DNA from: Bacteroidota bacterium
GTDB taxonomy: Bacteria > Bacteroidota > Bacteroidia > Chitinophagales > Chitinophagaceae
Assembly: GCA_018267575.1 (NCBI GenBank)
Contig: JAFDYF010000062.1
Span: 39,327 to 103,326 of the forward strand
Direction of reading: 5' to 3'
Length of the DNA: 64,000 nt
In this document: positions 45,142 through 54,944 of the stretch, in pieces
How positions within the stretch are numbered: position 1 is the first letter of the stretch
How the letters are laid out: the number at the start of each line of letters is the position of its first letter
The notes under the pieces: generated by a model
The model's database searches: none
What the model saw: only the letters and a program-made list of their open reading frames with translations
Told to the model about the DNA's origin: nothing
Program-made: the position numbers and the translations under genes

Positions 45142-46017
45142 ATGAAATATTCCATCACACATACCACCCAATATCAATATCATGAAAAGGTAAACCTTTG
45201 TCATAACCTGGTTATCCTAGCACCACGCAACAGCCATACCCAAACTTGTGAATCTTTTAAAATCAACATTTCGCCAATACCTGAAATACTGGATGAATAC
45301 GAAGATTTTTTTGGTAATAAGGTCTGTTATTTTGAATTGGAGCAGGAGCATGAAGCATTGACGGTTACCGCTAATTCGGTGGTGGAGAAATGGAAGAACC
45401 CCAATTGGCAGGAAGTGAACAATACAGAAAGTTGGGAAATGGTCAGAGAGCTACTTGCTTCGTCCTTGGGAAATTATTTTGAAGAAAAAAAGTTTTGCGC
45501 CCCAACAACAATCACATCCAATGCTACCGATATTCAGGAATATGCATCACTTTCCTTCACGGAGGGGCGACCTCTTTTCCATGCGGCAAATGATTTGATG
45601 CAGCGTATTTACAAAGATTTCAAATACACACCAGGCTTTAGTACAATTTCAACACCGTTATCTGCCGTACTGAAAGAAAGAAAAGGGGTCTGTCAGGATT
45701 TTGCCCATTTGGGGATCGCCTGTATTCGTGCCATGGGTTTAGCAGCCAGATATGTGAGTGGCTATATTGAAACCATCCCGCCCAAGGGCAAGGAAAAATT
45801 GGTAGGCACCGATGCCTCCCACGCTTGGTTCTCTGTATTTATACCCAATATGGGATGGGTAGATTTTGACCCTACCAATAATCAGCTTGCGGGGGATCAA
45901 CATATCACGATTGGATGGGGCAGGGATTATTTTGATATCATCCCGCTACGCGGCATCATCATCAGCGGTCAACCACATGAGCTGAAGGTTTCAGTGGATG
46001 TTAAAAGAATCGATTAG
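45142..46017 (+). CDS. Transglutaminase-like peptidase family protein
   Basis: A 291-residue protein with an N-terminal bacterial transglutaminase-like beta domain (MKYSITHTTQYQYHEKV) and a papain-like core: Cys184 in RKGVCQDFAHL, His227 in TDASHAWFSVF and Asp243 in DFDPTNN. Such proteins act as peptidases or amidases more often than as cross-linkers. The ATG at 45142 is preferred to GTG 45133, which overlaps the ATP-grasp stop. Works presumably with the adjacent ATP-grasp/Alpha-E and DUF2126 proteins on one substrate. Confidence 0.92.
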   Translation: MKYSITHTTQYQYHEKVNLCHNLVILAPRNSHTQTCESFKINISPIPEILDEYEDFFGNKVCYFELEQEHEALTVTANSVVEKWKNPNWQEVNNTESWEMVRELLASSLGNYFEEKKFCAPTTITSNATDIQEYASLSFTEGRPLFHAANDLMQRIYKDFKYTPGFSTISTPLSAVLKERKGVCQDFAHLGIACIRAMGLAARYVSGYIETIPPKGKEKLVGTDASHAWFSVFIPNMGWVDFDPTNNQLAGDQHITIGWGRDYFDIIPLRGIIISGQPHELKVSVDVKRID

Positions 46018-46047
46018 TTTCTATCCACAAAACTGCGACCTACATTA

Positions 46048-46062
46048 GCCAAACAATTTGGC
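46048..46062. terminator. Short hairpin between convergent transglutaminase genes
   Basis: GCCAAA-CAA-TTTGGC, a perfect six-base stem, followed on the plus strand by a T-rich stretch. Plausible as a shared terminator, though short. Confidence 0.4.
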
Positions 46063-46100
46063 AACCTTATTTTGTACCAAGTCTCAGTCAAATACAATTT

Positions 46101-49100
46101 TCATGAAACCCCTTTTTTCAATCTTAGGTCCAATGTGCAAGGAAATTCGGGATTGATTTCCACAACAGGCGCATCAAATACAAAAGAGGCTCGATTATTT
46201 TCAATAAAATGCCCTGAAGCCATCACATTTGTTTTTACAAATAAGGGATCTTGGGTATGTTCTGTATTTCCAAAACGGCTATGCCTACGCGATTCTGCTT
46301 CATAGCTATTTACTGGAAAAGTATCATAGCTCCTACCACCGGGATGAGAAACATAATAGGTACAGCCTCCTATAGATCGACCATTCCAAGTATCCACAAT
46401 ATCGAAAGTCAATGGGGTATCCACGCCAATGGTTGGGTGTAATGCACTGGGTGGCTGCCATGCACGGTAACGGATACCGCAAACATATTCTCCTTTTACA
46501 CCTGTTGCCGTGAGTGGCACACGGGAACCGTTACACAGTAATATATACCTAGAGTCATTGATGCCGCTTAGTTTTAACTGTACTTTTTCCAAGGAAGAAT
46601 CCACAAAACGGGCCGTTCCCGAGCTTGACATTTCCTCACCAAGCACATGCCATGGCTCAATGCCCATGCGGATTTCCATATCAATCCCTTTAATATTCAC
46701 CGATCCATAATGCGGAAATCGGAACTCAAAAAAAGGTTTGAACCAGCTGAGCTCAAAATGATATCCCGCTTCCTTTAGATATTCTACCACATCTCCCATG
46801 TCTTCTTCCACATAATGAGGCAGAAGGTATTTGTCGTAGAGCATGGTGCCCCATCTAACCAATTTATGTTTGTACGGCTTTTTCCAAAAAGCAGCAATCA
46901 AGGCACGAATAAGCAACATCTGCAACAGGCTCATGCGTTTATGCGGAGGCATATCAAAGGCTCTAAATTCCAGAATGCCCAAACGACCGGAGGATGTATC
47001 GGGAGAATAGAGCTTATCGATGCAAAATTCAGAACGATGCGTATTGCCCGTGATATCCGTTAGCAGATGACGGAAAATTCGATCGACCATCCAGAAAGGG
47101 GTAAACCCCTTTTCTGGCACCTGACTAAAAGCAATTTCCATTTCATATAAACGATCCTCAAAGCCTTCATCAATTCTTGGAGCCTGACTCGTGGGCCCAA
47201 CAAAAGGACCCGAAAATAAATAGGAAAGACCGGGATGCTGTTGCCAAAAACTAATCAAGCTTCTTAGCAGATCAGGCCGGCGCAAAACGGGACTATCCTC
47301 GGGCTTTGCACCACCAATGGTAATATGGTTGCCTCCGCCGGTTCCTGTATGTCTTCCGTCCTGCATAAATTTTTCGGTAGCCAATCTGGATAAGCGTGCC
47401 TGCTCGTATAGGGTGTCCGTATTTTCGCAAAGTTCTTTCCAGTTTTTTGCAGGGTGGATATTTACTTCTATCACTCCGGGATCGGGCGATATCACCAAAC
47501 GCTCCATTCGGTTATCACGGGGTGGTTCATATCCTTCAATGCGTACCTGTAAGTTTAGGTTGCTTGCTGCTGATTCGATGGAAGCAAGCAAGTCTAGATA
47601 ATGTTCCAGATAAGGTATCGGCGGCATGAAAACATATAACATCCCATCCCTCAGTTCCACCGTTAATGCCGTCTTCACCAATTCCACTTCAAAAAGAAGA
47701 TCCGTTTCAGGGTCTATTTCTTCTTTTTTGTTCTGAGCCTTTTCTTCTGTGGAGAAAGAAGGATGCTCTGTTTCTAATTCATGATGCGGCAACTGATGTT
47801 TGGGATTCGGGTGCAAAGAAATAGTTCCATACCTTTTAGTAATGGATTCATGAAAATGCTCCAATGGTGGAACCACTTCAAACAAACTCCGTTCTACTTT
47901 CTGTGGTTCTTTTTCTTTTTTGAGGGCAGGAAGGGATTTTAAAGGAAGCCTCAAGCCCATGGGCGAATTTCCGGGAATCAAAAAAAGATAGGAAGCATTG
48001 AACACCCATTTGGAGCTTTGCCATTCACCGCAATCATAATCCCATTGCAACGGTAATATATATCCTACTGGATTGCCCATCCCTTGGTTCAATAGGTTGG
48101 CAAGCGTTCTTCTTTCCAACGGGTCGTTGAGGTTTGCTTTAAGTGGGTCTATATTGACAGGATTTTTTCCTTCTGTCCATAAAAAATAAAACACATCCTC
48201 ATAAGCTGGACAAATATTATCTGTGCTTACAGCTAGGCATCTTGCCAATTCTGCAGTTAGTCTTTCTGCATCTTGAAAGGTATAGCTGTTGTTTAATTTT
48301 TCATGTGCAACCAAATCAATATTTTTCCATACCGGATAACCATCCTTTCTCCAGAACAATCCATATTGCCAACGGGGCAAGGGTTCGCCGGGATACCATT
48401 TGCCAAGACCATAATGGATAAGTCCATGGGGACCAAATTTTTCCCGAAGACGATAGATCAAATCATGAGATAAAATTCTTTTTTCCTTACCATCAGCAGC
48501 CGTGTTCCATTGCGCTGACTCCATATCATCAATCGAAACAAAAGTAGGCTCACCGCCCATGGTCAAACGCACATCCCCATCTTCCAAATCTGCATCCACC
48601 TGCTCTCCTATTGCGTTTATCTGCGCCCATTGATCATCCGTAAAGGGTTTGGTTACTCTTGGGTCTTCATGAATACGCGTGACCACATTTTCAAAAGAAA
48701 ATATTACTTCACATTTATCAGAATGACCTACCACCGGTGCAGCACTGATATAATCGGGTGTACAGGCCAACGGGATATGCCCTTCGCCTGCAAAGAGACC
48801 GGAAGTTGGGTCCATACCAATCCAACCTGCACCGGGAATATACACTTCAGACCATGCATGCAGATCAGTAAAGTCCTTGTCGGTACCAGAAGGCCCGTCC
48901 AATGATTTTTCATCTGCTTTTAACTGTACCAGGTATCCGGAAACAAATCGGGCAGCCAACCCCAGATGGCGAAGCAGGTGCACCAACAACCAAGCGGAGT
49001 CCCTACAAGAGCCAATACGCCTAGCCAAGGTTTCTTCAGGCGTTTGCACGCCAGTTTCCATGCGTATTGAATAAGCAATATCTTTGTTCAGTTGCTGGTT

Positions 49101-49550
49101 CACCTTCACCAAAAAGTCTACAATGGGACAAGGCTTGGTAAAATCGATATTCTTTTTGAGCCATTCAAAAAACAGCGCCCCTTGGTCGGTGCTCTCCAAA
49201 TAAGGCAAAAGTTCCTTTGCCAAATGGTCGGGATAATTAAAAGGGAAGTCTTTGGCATATTCCTCAACAAAAAAATCGAAAGGGTTGATCACTTGAAGGT
49301 TTGCAATCACTTCCACATCTATCTCTAATAAACTTGCTTTTTCAGGAAAGACTACCCTCGCCTGAAAATTCCCAAAGGGGTCCTGTTGCCAATTAATAAA
49401 ATGCTCTTGTGGGGTGACTTTGAAAGAATATGCTTCGATGGCGGTCCTTGAATGAACGGCAGGCCTCAAGCGAAAAACATGTGGGGATAGGGCTACTAAC
49501 CGATCGAAAGTATATTTTGTCTTGTGCTTTATTGCTACCCGAATTGCCAT
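46101..49550 (-). CDS. Transglutaminase family protein with DUF2126 domain
   Basis: An 1149-residue protein. Residues 1-270 are a transglutaminase core with Cys182 in RIGSCRDSAW, His231 in LHAWSEVYIPG and Asp247 in GMDPTSG. The rest is the large DUF2126 region (MGGEPTFVSIDDM near 340, TGGGNHITIGG near 740, then SPLLF-like helices), proposed in comparative work on amidoligases to be ligase-like. A charged linker (about 580-650) separates the parts. The ATG at 49550 gives the family start MAIRVAIKHKTKY; an upstream in-frame extension to 49586 has no support. Convergent with the ATP-grasp/transglutaminase operon. Confidence 0.92.
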   Translation of the reverse strand: MAIRVAIKHKTKYTFDRLVALSPHVFRLRPAVHSRTAIEAYSFKVTPQEHFINWQQDPFGNFQARVVFPEKASLLEIDVEVIANLQVINPFDFFVEEYAKDFPFNYPDHLAKELLPYLESTDQGALFFEWLKKNIDFTKPCPIVDFLVKVNQQLNKDIAYSIRMETGVQTPEETLARRIGSCRDSAWLLVHLLRHLGLAARFVSGYLVQLKADEKSLDGPSGTDKDFTDLHAWSEVYIPGAGWIGMDPTSGLFAGEGHIPLACTPDYISAAPVVGHSDKCEVIFSFENVVTRIHEDPRVTKPFTDDQWAQINAIGEQVDADLEDGDVRLTMGGEPTFVSIDDMESAQWNTAADGKEKRILSHDLIYRLREKFGPHGLIHYGLGKWYPGEPLPRWQYGLFWRKDGYPVWKNIDLVAHEKLNNSYTFQDAERLTAELARCLAVSTDNICPAYEDVFYFLWTEGKNPVNIDPLKANLNDPLERRTLANLLNQGMGNPVGYILPLQWDYDCGEWQSSKWVFNASYLFLIPGNSPMGLRLPLKSLPALKKEKEPQKVERSLFEVVPPLEHFHESITKRYGTISLHPNPKHQLPHHELETEHPSFSTEEKAQNKKEEIDPETDLLFEVELVKTALTVELRDGMLYVFMPPIPYLEHYLDLLASIESAASNLNLQVRIEGYEPPRDNRMERLVISPDPGVIEVNIHPAKNWKELCENTDTLYEQARLSRLATEKFMQDGRHTGTGGGNHITIGGAKPEDSPVLRRPDLLRSLISFWQQHPGLSYLFSGPFVGPTSQAPRIDEGFEDRLYEMEIAFSQVPEKGFTPFWMVDRIFRHLLTDITGNTHRSEFCIDKLYSPDTSSGRLGILEFRAFDMPPHKRMSLLQMLLIRALIAAFWKKPYKHKLVRWGTMLYDKYLLPHYVEEDMGDVVEYLKEAGYHFELSWFKPFFEFRFPHYGSVNIKGIDMEIRMGIEPWHVLGEEMSSSGTARFVDSSLEKVQLKLSGINDSRYILLCNGSRVPLTATGVKGEYVCGIRYRAWQPPSALHPTIGVDTPLTFDIVDTWNGRSIGGCTYYVSHPGGRSYDTFPVNSYEAESRRHSRFGNTEHTQDPLFVKTNVMASGHFIENNRASFVFDAPVVEINPEFPCTLDLRLKKGVS

Positions 49551-50129
49551 AGTAATATGATTATAGTACGCTTGGATAGCAAGCAATCATGGCAATATAT
49601 GTAAGAATGAGTGCATGGAAAAATATTTGTTCATGACTATTAAAACGGCAGAGGCTAATATTAAGATTAATAAATAACGAATCGAAACCCGCTTTTTAAG
49701 AGCCATTCAATTTTAATTTACAAAATCCATTGCGAAATATTCATCAGCAACATCGTAGTCCTACAATCAATTTACGGAGCGGGGCAAGTGTTTTTACGTA
49801 ATCAACGAAAAACTCAAAGGATTCGGAGCAATCTTTAAAATCAATCCCAAAAAAAATAAAAAAATTTATCCGCGGTATGCTCTATGTGAAATAATGAGAT
49901 AAAAAAATGCTCCAAAAAACAAAAAGAGTTTAATTGATTGTTTTTTAAACTTTTCAAATCGGTGTTCTACAAAACAACTTTCATTTGCCGACAGAAATCC
50001 AAAATGAAAACCAAGCGGGCTAAAAAAAATTAGCATGGTGTTTGCAATATTCAAGAACATAATCAGGATTTGTGATTCACCATTTTGCAAAGACTGAGAA
50101 AATTCAATAACCCCCGTAAAACTACTATT
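49551..50129. other. Gene-poor AT-rich interval
   Basis: The 579 bases between the DUF2126 gene and the small secreted protein. A TTG-started minus-strand frame at 49866-50090 encodes up to 74 residues with two hydrophobic stretches, and a short plus-strand frame runs from about 49780 to 49898; neither has a convincing start or family resemblance. No RNA gene, repeat or clear promoter was recognised. Confidence 0.4.
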
Positions 50130-50585
50130 ATGAAAAACACCATTACACTCTGCATCATTGGTCTTTTATTCTCCAGCAATTTTTTATTCGGTCAAACAAA
50201 ATCCAGTCATGAGGACAGCCTTTCAAATCTTCTCTGTAAAAAATGGGAAGTAGATTATATGCTGTTAGGCACTAAAAAAATCACCTCATTGCCTAATGCG
50301 GAAGAAATCAATTATGTATTTAATAAAGATAGGTCGTTGGTCATGATGGGAAGAGATTCAAGAGGCCGTACCAAAGGCAAATGGAGCTATGACCGCAGAA
50401 AAAAAATAATCAAACTAACAATCAAAGGAAAAACCAATACCGTTGTTGCTTCTTTAAACGAAAACGAACTGGTGTTGCTGGCCGATTCGAGCAATGCATC
50501 TGATAAAGACCTGCCAGAAATCAAGTTTGTATACAAAATCAAAACAGCAGAAAGTGCTGCCATGGCAGGCTTGGCCAGCAATTAA
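50130..50585 (+). CDS. Small secreted lipocalin-like protein
   Basis: A 151-residue protein with a signal peptide (TITLCIIGLLFSSNFLFGQ). The mature part shows LLCKKWEVDYML, then FNKDRSLVMMG, GKWSYDRRKKIIKLTIKGK and ENELVLLAD, the strand order of lipocalin-like proteins common in Bacteroidota (K/G-x-W near the start). I base this on pattern only. The ATG at 50130 gives the signal peptide; a TTG- or ATG-based extension to 50085 would bury it. It stands alone between gene-poor stretches. Confidence 0.7.
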   Translation: MKNTITLCIIGLLFSSNFLFGQTKSSHEDSLSNLLCKKWEVDYMLLGTKKITSLPNAEEINYVFNKDRSLVMMGRDSRGRTKGKWSYDRRKKIIKLTIKGKTNTVVASLNENELVLLADSSNASDKDLPEIKFVYKIKTAESAAMAGLASN

Positions 50586-51005
50586 TATTCTGAATGGTTG
50601 ATCGGTTACTGTTTCACGAAAGGTTCGAGTTGTGCAAAAACCGCTTTTGGTTTTGGATAGCCCGGATCTTTCTCTTTTTCATTAGTACAAATCGAAAAAC
50701 TCCATCCAACCCTTTTTTCATTAATGAAAAACCCAATCGATTATAAAAATGATTGCCCATCTGCTTTGTTTCATTGATCACAAACGATCTGATTTTTACA
50801 AATATTTTTTTGATTGCAAAAACAGAAAACTATTGACAATGTATTTTCTAAAAGCGATTAAAATCAATGTTCATCTCCGAAAAAGCGTAAATCAAACACA
50901 TTAGAAGCATAAAAAAATATGCTCCTTTTTAAGGCATTAAGAAGATTCTCAAGCATAAAATCAGTAACTTCCTTATTATTTTTTTTTGCAAGTAGTATTT
51001 AGCGT
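50586..51005. other. Gene-poor interval containing a decayed reading frame
   Basis: The 420 bases between the lipocalin-like gene and the PSCyt1/DUF1549 gene. The first half holds a minus-strand coding remnant (see the pseudogene entry). The second half is very AT-rich with no recognisable feature except a T-tract before 51006. Confidence 0.5.
50606..50819 (-). pseudogene. Remnant of a small protein-coding gene, frameshifted and truncated
   Basis: Read on the minus strand, one frame gives a protein-like stretch ending NETKQMGNHFYNRLGF. A second frame then takes over around 50710-50725 with RVGWSFSICTNEKEKDPG and runs to a stop at 50606-50608 after PKPKAVFAQLEPFVKQ. Upstream the first frame meets stops before any start. 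This looks like the C-terminal part of a decayed gene; the family is not recognised. Confidence 0.4.
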
Positions 51006-53330
51006 ATGACCCTCCAAAAAAGCTTTGCCATCACCGTATCAATTTTTGCTGCTATATTGTTCACAGCCTCCTGCTTCCAGAACAACAAGGGTGAACCTTC
51101 CAGAGAGCTCCCGGAAACAGTAAGCTATAATTTTGATATCAGACCCATACTTTCTGACAAATGTTTTAAGTGCCATGGTCCAGATGGCAGCCACCGGGAA
51201 GCCCATCTCCGGTTGGACATTGCCGATAGTGCTTATGCTGCCCTCAAAGAAACCAAGGGCGCTTATGCCATTGTACCTGGGAAACCCGGTCAATCCGAAT
51301 TACTAAAAAGGGTCAGTTCTACAGATCTCACTTACATGATGCCCCCGCCCGATGCACATTTGGGCATGCTTACCCAATACGAAAAAGATCTTTTCAAAGA
51401 ATGGATAGAACAAGGCGCCAAATTTGAAAGACATTGGGCCTTTACCGCTCCGGTGAAAGCCCCCATCCCTAAAGTGAACAAAAAGGATTGGACCAAGACC
51501 GAACTCGATTACTTTGTGCTAAACAAAATGGAACAGGAGGGGCTGGAACCCAATGAAGAAGCCGACAAAGAACGACTGCTCAAAAGGGCATGTTTCGATA
51601 TTACCGGTTTGCCCCCGTCCATTGCACTTATGGACCAGTTTGCTGCTGATAATAGCAGTAATGCATATGAAAAAGTGGTTGACCAGTTATTGGCTACCCC
51701 ACAATATGGGGAGAAGATGGCAGTACATTGGATGGACGTGGCCCGATATGCTGATAGTTATGGGTATCAGGATGATAATATCAGGTCGCAATGGCCCTGG
51801 CGCGATTGGGCAATACATGCATTTAATGAGAACATGCATTATGACAAGTTCATCACTTGGCAACTCGCTGGGGATATGCTACCCCATGCCACCAAGGAAC
51901 AAATATTGGCCACTGCTTTCCTGCGCAACCATAAGTACACGGAAGAAGGCGGGGTGATCCCTGAGGAATATCGAATCGAATATTTGGTGGACAAAACAAA
52001 GACTTATGGAAGAGGCATTCTCGGAATAACCATAGAATGCGCCCAATGCCACGACCATAAATACGACCCTTTTTCACAAAAAGATTATTATAGCTTACTG
52101 GCCTTCTTTAATAATACGTATGAAAAGGGATTGGAAGGGCTGGTTGGTAGTCCACCTGCAAAAACCCCCATCCTCTATATCGACAGCAACGACAGAAAAG
52201 GTATTCTTTCATTCATGCAGGAAAAAGATACACTCACACAAATGGTATCGGTGATGGGAGAGCGGGATACTCTTCGCAAAACCTTTATGCTAAGCCGTGG
52301 CAGATACGATGCTCCCGGTGCAGAAGTGGTGCCCAATGCATTGCCTTCCATCATGGCTTACGATACCACAAAATATCCACGTAATAGGCTGGGGCTTGCC
52401 GCTTGGACGGTTAGCAAGAGCAATCCATTAACAGCAAGGGTATTTGTGAACCAGCTTTGGCAAGAGATTTTTGGCAAGGGAATCGTAAAAAGTGCCGGGG
52501 ATTTTGGTATGCAGGGAGATCTGCCATCGAACCCTCAATTACTTGATTGGTTGGCCGTTGATTTTATGGAGCATGACTGGGATATCAAAAGGCTCCTAAA
52601 AGAAATATTGATGTCGGCCACCTATAGGCAATCTGCCGTAATCAGCCCGGAGAAACTGAGCAAGGATCCCGAGAACACTTATCTCTCCAGAGGACCGCGC
52701 AATAGATTGAAAGCCGAGTTCATCAGAGATCTTGTGCTGTCGAGCAGCGGTCTATTGGTAAAAACCATTGGCGGGCCCAGCATGAAACCCTATCAACCGG
52801 AAGGCCTATGGGAAAATGCAACTTCGGGCCGGGGTGTTCTGGCCACATATAAGCAGGACCATCATGACTCCCTATACAGGAGGGGGCTTTATACTTTTAT
52901 CAAACTTACAGTACCACCACCATCGATGGTTATGTTCGATGCCAGCAACCGCGACCAATGCGAGGTGAGGAGGTTGAAAACAAGCACCCCACTCCAAGCG
53001 CTCATTATGATGAACGACCCCACGGTGCTGGAAGCATCAAGGGTACTTTCAGAAAGACTGAATGCAGAGCAGGGCAATGAAAAAGATAAAATCACAAAAG
53101 CATTTCGACTGATCGTTTGTAGAAAACCTGCTGTTGATGAAATGAAACTGCTTTCTGGTTATTATGATGAGCAGTTGCAGGATTTTCAACAAAAAAAACT
53201 GGATGCGCAAAAAACAATCGAAGTAGGTGAATACCCATACGAAAAAGATGCTGATTTGAACAAAGTGGCCGCTTTGATGAAGACCATCAGCATACTATAT
53301 AATATGGAAGAAACGATCACAAAAAGTTGA
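51006..53330 (+). CDS. PSCyt1-DUF1549-DUF1553 (planctomycete-type cytochrome) lipoprotein
   Basis: A 774-residue protein with a leader ending at Cys23 (lipobox-like FTASC). The cytochrome-like domain has CFKCHGPDG (Cys53, Cys56, His57) with REAHLRLD and MMPPP, as in PSCyt1. DUF1549 (WTKTELDYFVLNKMEQEGLEP ... GYQDDNIRSQWPWRDW, CAQCHDHKYDPFSQKDYY) and DUF1553 (FVNQLWQEIFGKGIVKSAGDFGMQG, QALIMMNDP) follow. It heads a same-strand set of four genes. The family is abundant in Planctomycetes and also in Bacteroidota; its reaction is unknown, possibly redox or polysaccharide related. Confidence 0.93.
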   Translation: MTLQKSFAITVSIFAAILFTASCFQNNKGEPSRELPETVSYNFDIRPILSDKCFKCHGPDGSHREAHLRLDIADSAYAALKETKGAYAIVPGKPGQSELLKRVSSTDLTYMMPPPDAHLGMLTQYEKDLFKEWIEQGAKFERHWAFTAPVKAPIPKVNKKDWTKTELDYFVLNKMEQEGLEPNEEADKERLLKRACFDITGLPPSIALMDQFAADNSSNAYEKVVDQLLATPQYGEKMAVHWMDVARYADSYGYQDDNIRSQWPWRDWAIHAFNENMHYDKFITWQLAGDMLPHATKEQILATAFLRNHKYTEEGGVIPEEYRIEYLVDKTKTYGRGILGITIECAQCHDHKYDPFSQKDYYSLLAFFNNTYEKGLEGLVGSPPAKTPILYIDSNDRKGILSFMQEKDTLTQMVSVMGERDTLRKTFMLSRGRYDAPGAEVVPNALPSIMAYDTTKYPRNRLGLAAWTVSKSNPLTARVFVNQLWQEIFGKGIVKSAGDFGMQGDLPSNPQLLDWLAVDFMEHDWDIKRLLKEILMSATYRQSAVISPEKLSKDPENTYLSRGPRNRLKAEFIRDLVLSSSGLLVKTIGGPSMKPYQPEGLWENATSGRGVLATYKQDHHDSLYRRGLYTFIKLTVPPPSMVMFDASNRDQCEVRRLKTSTPLQALIMMNDPTVLEASRVLSERLNAEQGNEKDKITKAFRLIVCRKPAVDEMKLLSGYYDEQLQDFQQKKLDAQKTIEVGEYPYEKDADLNKVAALMKTISILYNMEETITKS

Positions 53331-53420
53331 GAGACCCTATAGTCAACTCATTCGTAATTGGGGGATTGGTAAACTAGTTAAAAGCTGATTATTCCACCAT
53401 CCACCGCAACAATAATTGAA

Positions 53421-54866
53421 ATGGAAAAAGAAATTTTGGAGCACAGATTGCAGATCAACAGAAGACGGTTTTTGTCAAGGCTCAGTCTGGGCATCGGTAG
53501 TGTGGCACTGGGTTCATTGATGATTCCCGACCTCTTTAAAGGAGGCAGCGAGGAAACCGAAATGATTGGGCTACCAAATTTCGCACCTAAAGCCAAAAGG
53601 ATTATCTATCTTTTCCAGAATGGCGCGCCTTCACAACTCGACCTGTTTGATTACAAGCCCTTGCTACAAAAAATGCAGGGAGAAGATTTGCCAGCATCCG
53701 TTAGGGGCACACAACGACTCACGGGGATGACGGCAGACCAAAAAAAATTCCCTTTGGCCGGCACTTATTTCCAATTCAACCAATATGGCGAATCACGTGC
53801 ATGGATAAGCGAACTACTGCCCCATACTGCCAAAGTAGTGGACGACCTCTGTATCGTAAAAACCATGTACACCGAGGCCATCAATCACGATCCGGCTCTC
53901 ACTTTTTTCCAAACAGGCGCACAGCAAGGAAACCGCCCCAGCATGGGTTCCTGGCTCAGTTATGGACTTGGCAGTGAAAATAAAAACCTGCCCGCTTTCT
54001 GTGTATTGCTATCCAAAGGAAAGGGGAATGGGCAAGGTGTTTATTCAAAACTTTGGTCAAATGGATTTTTGGATTCAATCCATCAAGGCGTACAGTTTAG
54101 TAGTGGTGAGAGCCCCGTGCTGTACCTAAACAACCCTGCATCAATCAGCAGTCAGGATAGAAGAAAGATGATCGATAAAATAGCGGAGCTGAACGAAGAA
54201 TCCCTAAAAGAATTTGGCGACCCAGAAATCAGCACCAAGATCCGCCAGTACGAGATGGCCTACAGAATGCAGTCCATCGTGCCAGAAATCACCGATTTTA
54301 GCAAAGAACCTGAAAGCACTATCAAACTATATGGCCCCGAATGTATGGTGCCCGGCACTTTTGCTGCCAATTGTCTGTTGGCTAGAAAATTATCGGAGAG
54401 CGGTGTACGCTTTGTACAGTTGTACCATCAGGGTTGGGATAGTCATGGCAATCTACCTAATGAGCACCGCGGCCAATGCCTGGATGCGGATCAGGCTTCT
54501 GCAGCGCTGGTGACCGACCTTAAACAGAGAGGTCTTCTTGACGAGACCTTAGTCATCTGGGGTGGTGAATTTGGAAGAACCAATTATTGTCAGGGTACGC
54601 TTACTAAAGATAATTATGGCCGGGATCATCACCCCCGTTGCTTCACCGTTTGGATGGCCGGTGGCGGCGTGAAACCAGGTGTATACGGGGAGACCGACGA
54701 CTTTGGTTATAATATCGCCAAAGACCCTGTGCATATACACGATTTTCATGCCACCGTTCTAAGCCTGATGGGCCTCGATCATGAAAAGCTAACCTTCAAA
54801 TTCCAAGGTCGTCGTTACCGATTGACAGACGTGGCAGGCAAAGTAGTAAATGGATTGATTGCATAA
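53421..54866 (+). CDS. DUF1501 domain-containing protein (alkaline-phosphatase/sulfatase-like fold)
   Basis: A 481-residue protein with a Tat leader (INRRRFLSRLSLG) so it is exported folded. QNGAPSQLDLFDYKP, SWLSYGLGSENKNLPAF, YHQGWDSHGN and IWGGEFGRTN are DUF1501 landmarks; the fold is related to sulfatases and phosphatases. DUF1501 nearly always accompanies a PSCyt1/DUF1549/DUF1553 protein, as here (90 bases downstream). The enzymatic activity is not established. Confidence 0.93.
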   Translation: MEKEILEHRLQINRRRFLSRLSLGIGSVALGSLMIPDLFKGGSEETEMIGLPNFAPKAKRIIYLFQNGAPSQLDLFDYKPLLQKMQGEDLPASVRGTQRLTGMTADQKKFPLAGTYFQFNQYGESRAWISELLPHTAKVVDDLCIVKTMYTEAINHDPALTFFQTGAQQGNRPSMGSWLSYGLGSENKNLPAFCVLLSKGKGNGQGVYSKLWSNGFLDSIHQGVQFSSGESPVLYLNNPASISSQDRRKMIDKIAELNEESLKEFGDPEISTKIRQYEMAYRMQSIVPEITDFSKEPESTIKLYGPECMVPGTFAANCLLARKLSESGVRFVQLYHQGWDSHGNLPNEHRGQCLDADQASAALVTDLKQRGLLDETLVIWGGEFGRTNYCQGTLTKDNYGRDHHPRCFTVWMAGGGVKPGVYGETDDFGYNIAKDPVHIHDFHATVLSLMGLDHEKLTFKFQGRRYRLTDVAGKVVNGLIA

Positions 54867-54944
54867 ACACATTAAGCTTGGATGATAACAACCCAATAAA
54901 CCGTAATAAACATTAAAATATTTTTCTTTTAAACTTCACAAAAA

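Noticed and set aside
49780..49898. Plus-strand protein-like stretch (VINEKLKGFGAIFKIN followed by a lysine-rich end).
   Set aside because: There is no start codon in a sensible position and it is lysine/asparagine-rich as expected from AT-rich DNA. It could be a remnant but is too short to call.
49866..50090. Minus-strand 74-residue frame with two hydrophobic stretches.
   Set aside because: It starts with TTG, lies in AT-rich DNA where hydrophobic frames arise easily, and shows no recognisable family or promoter.
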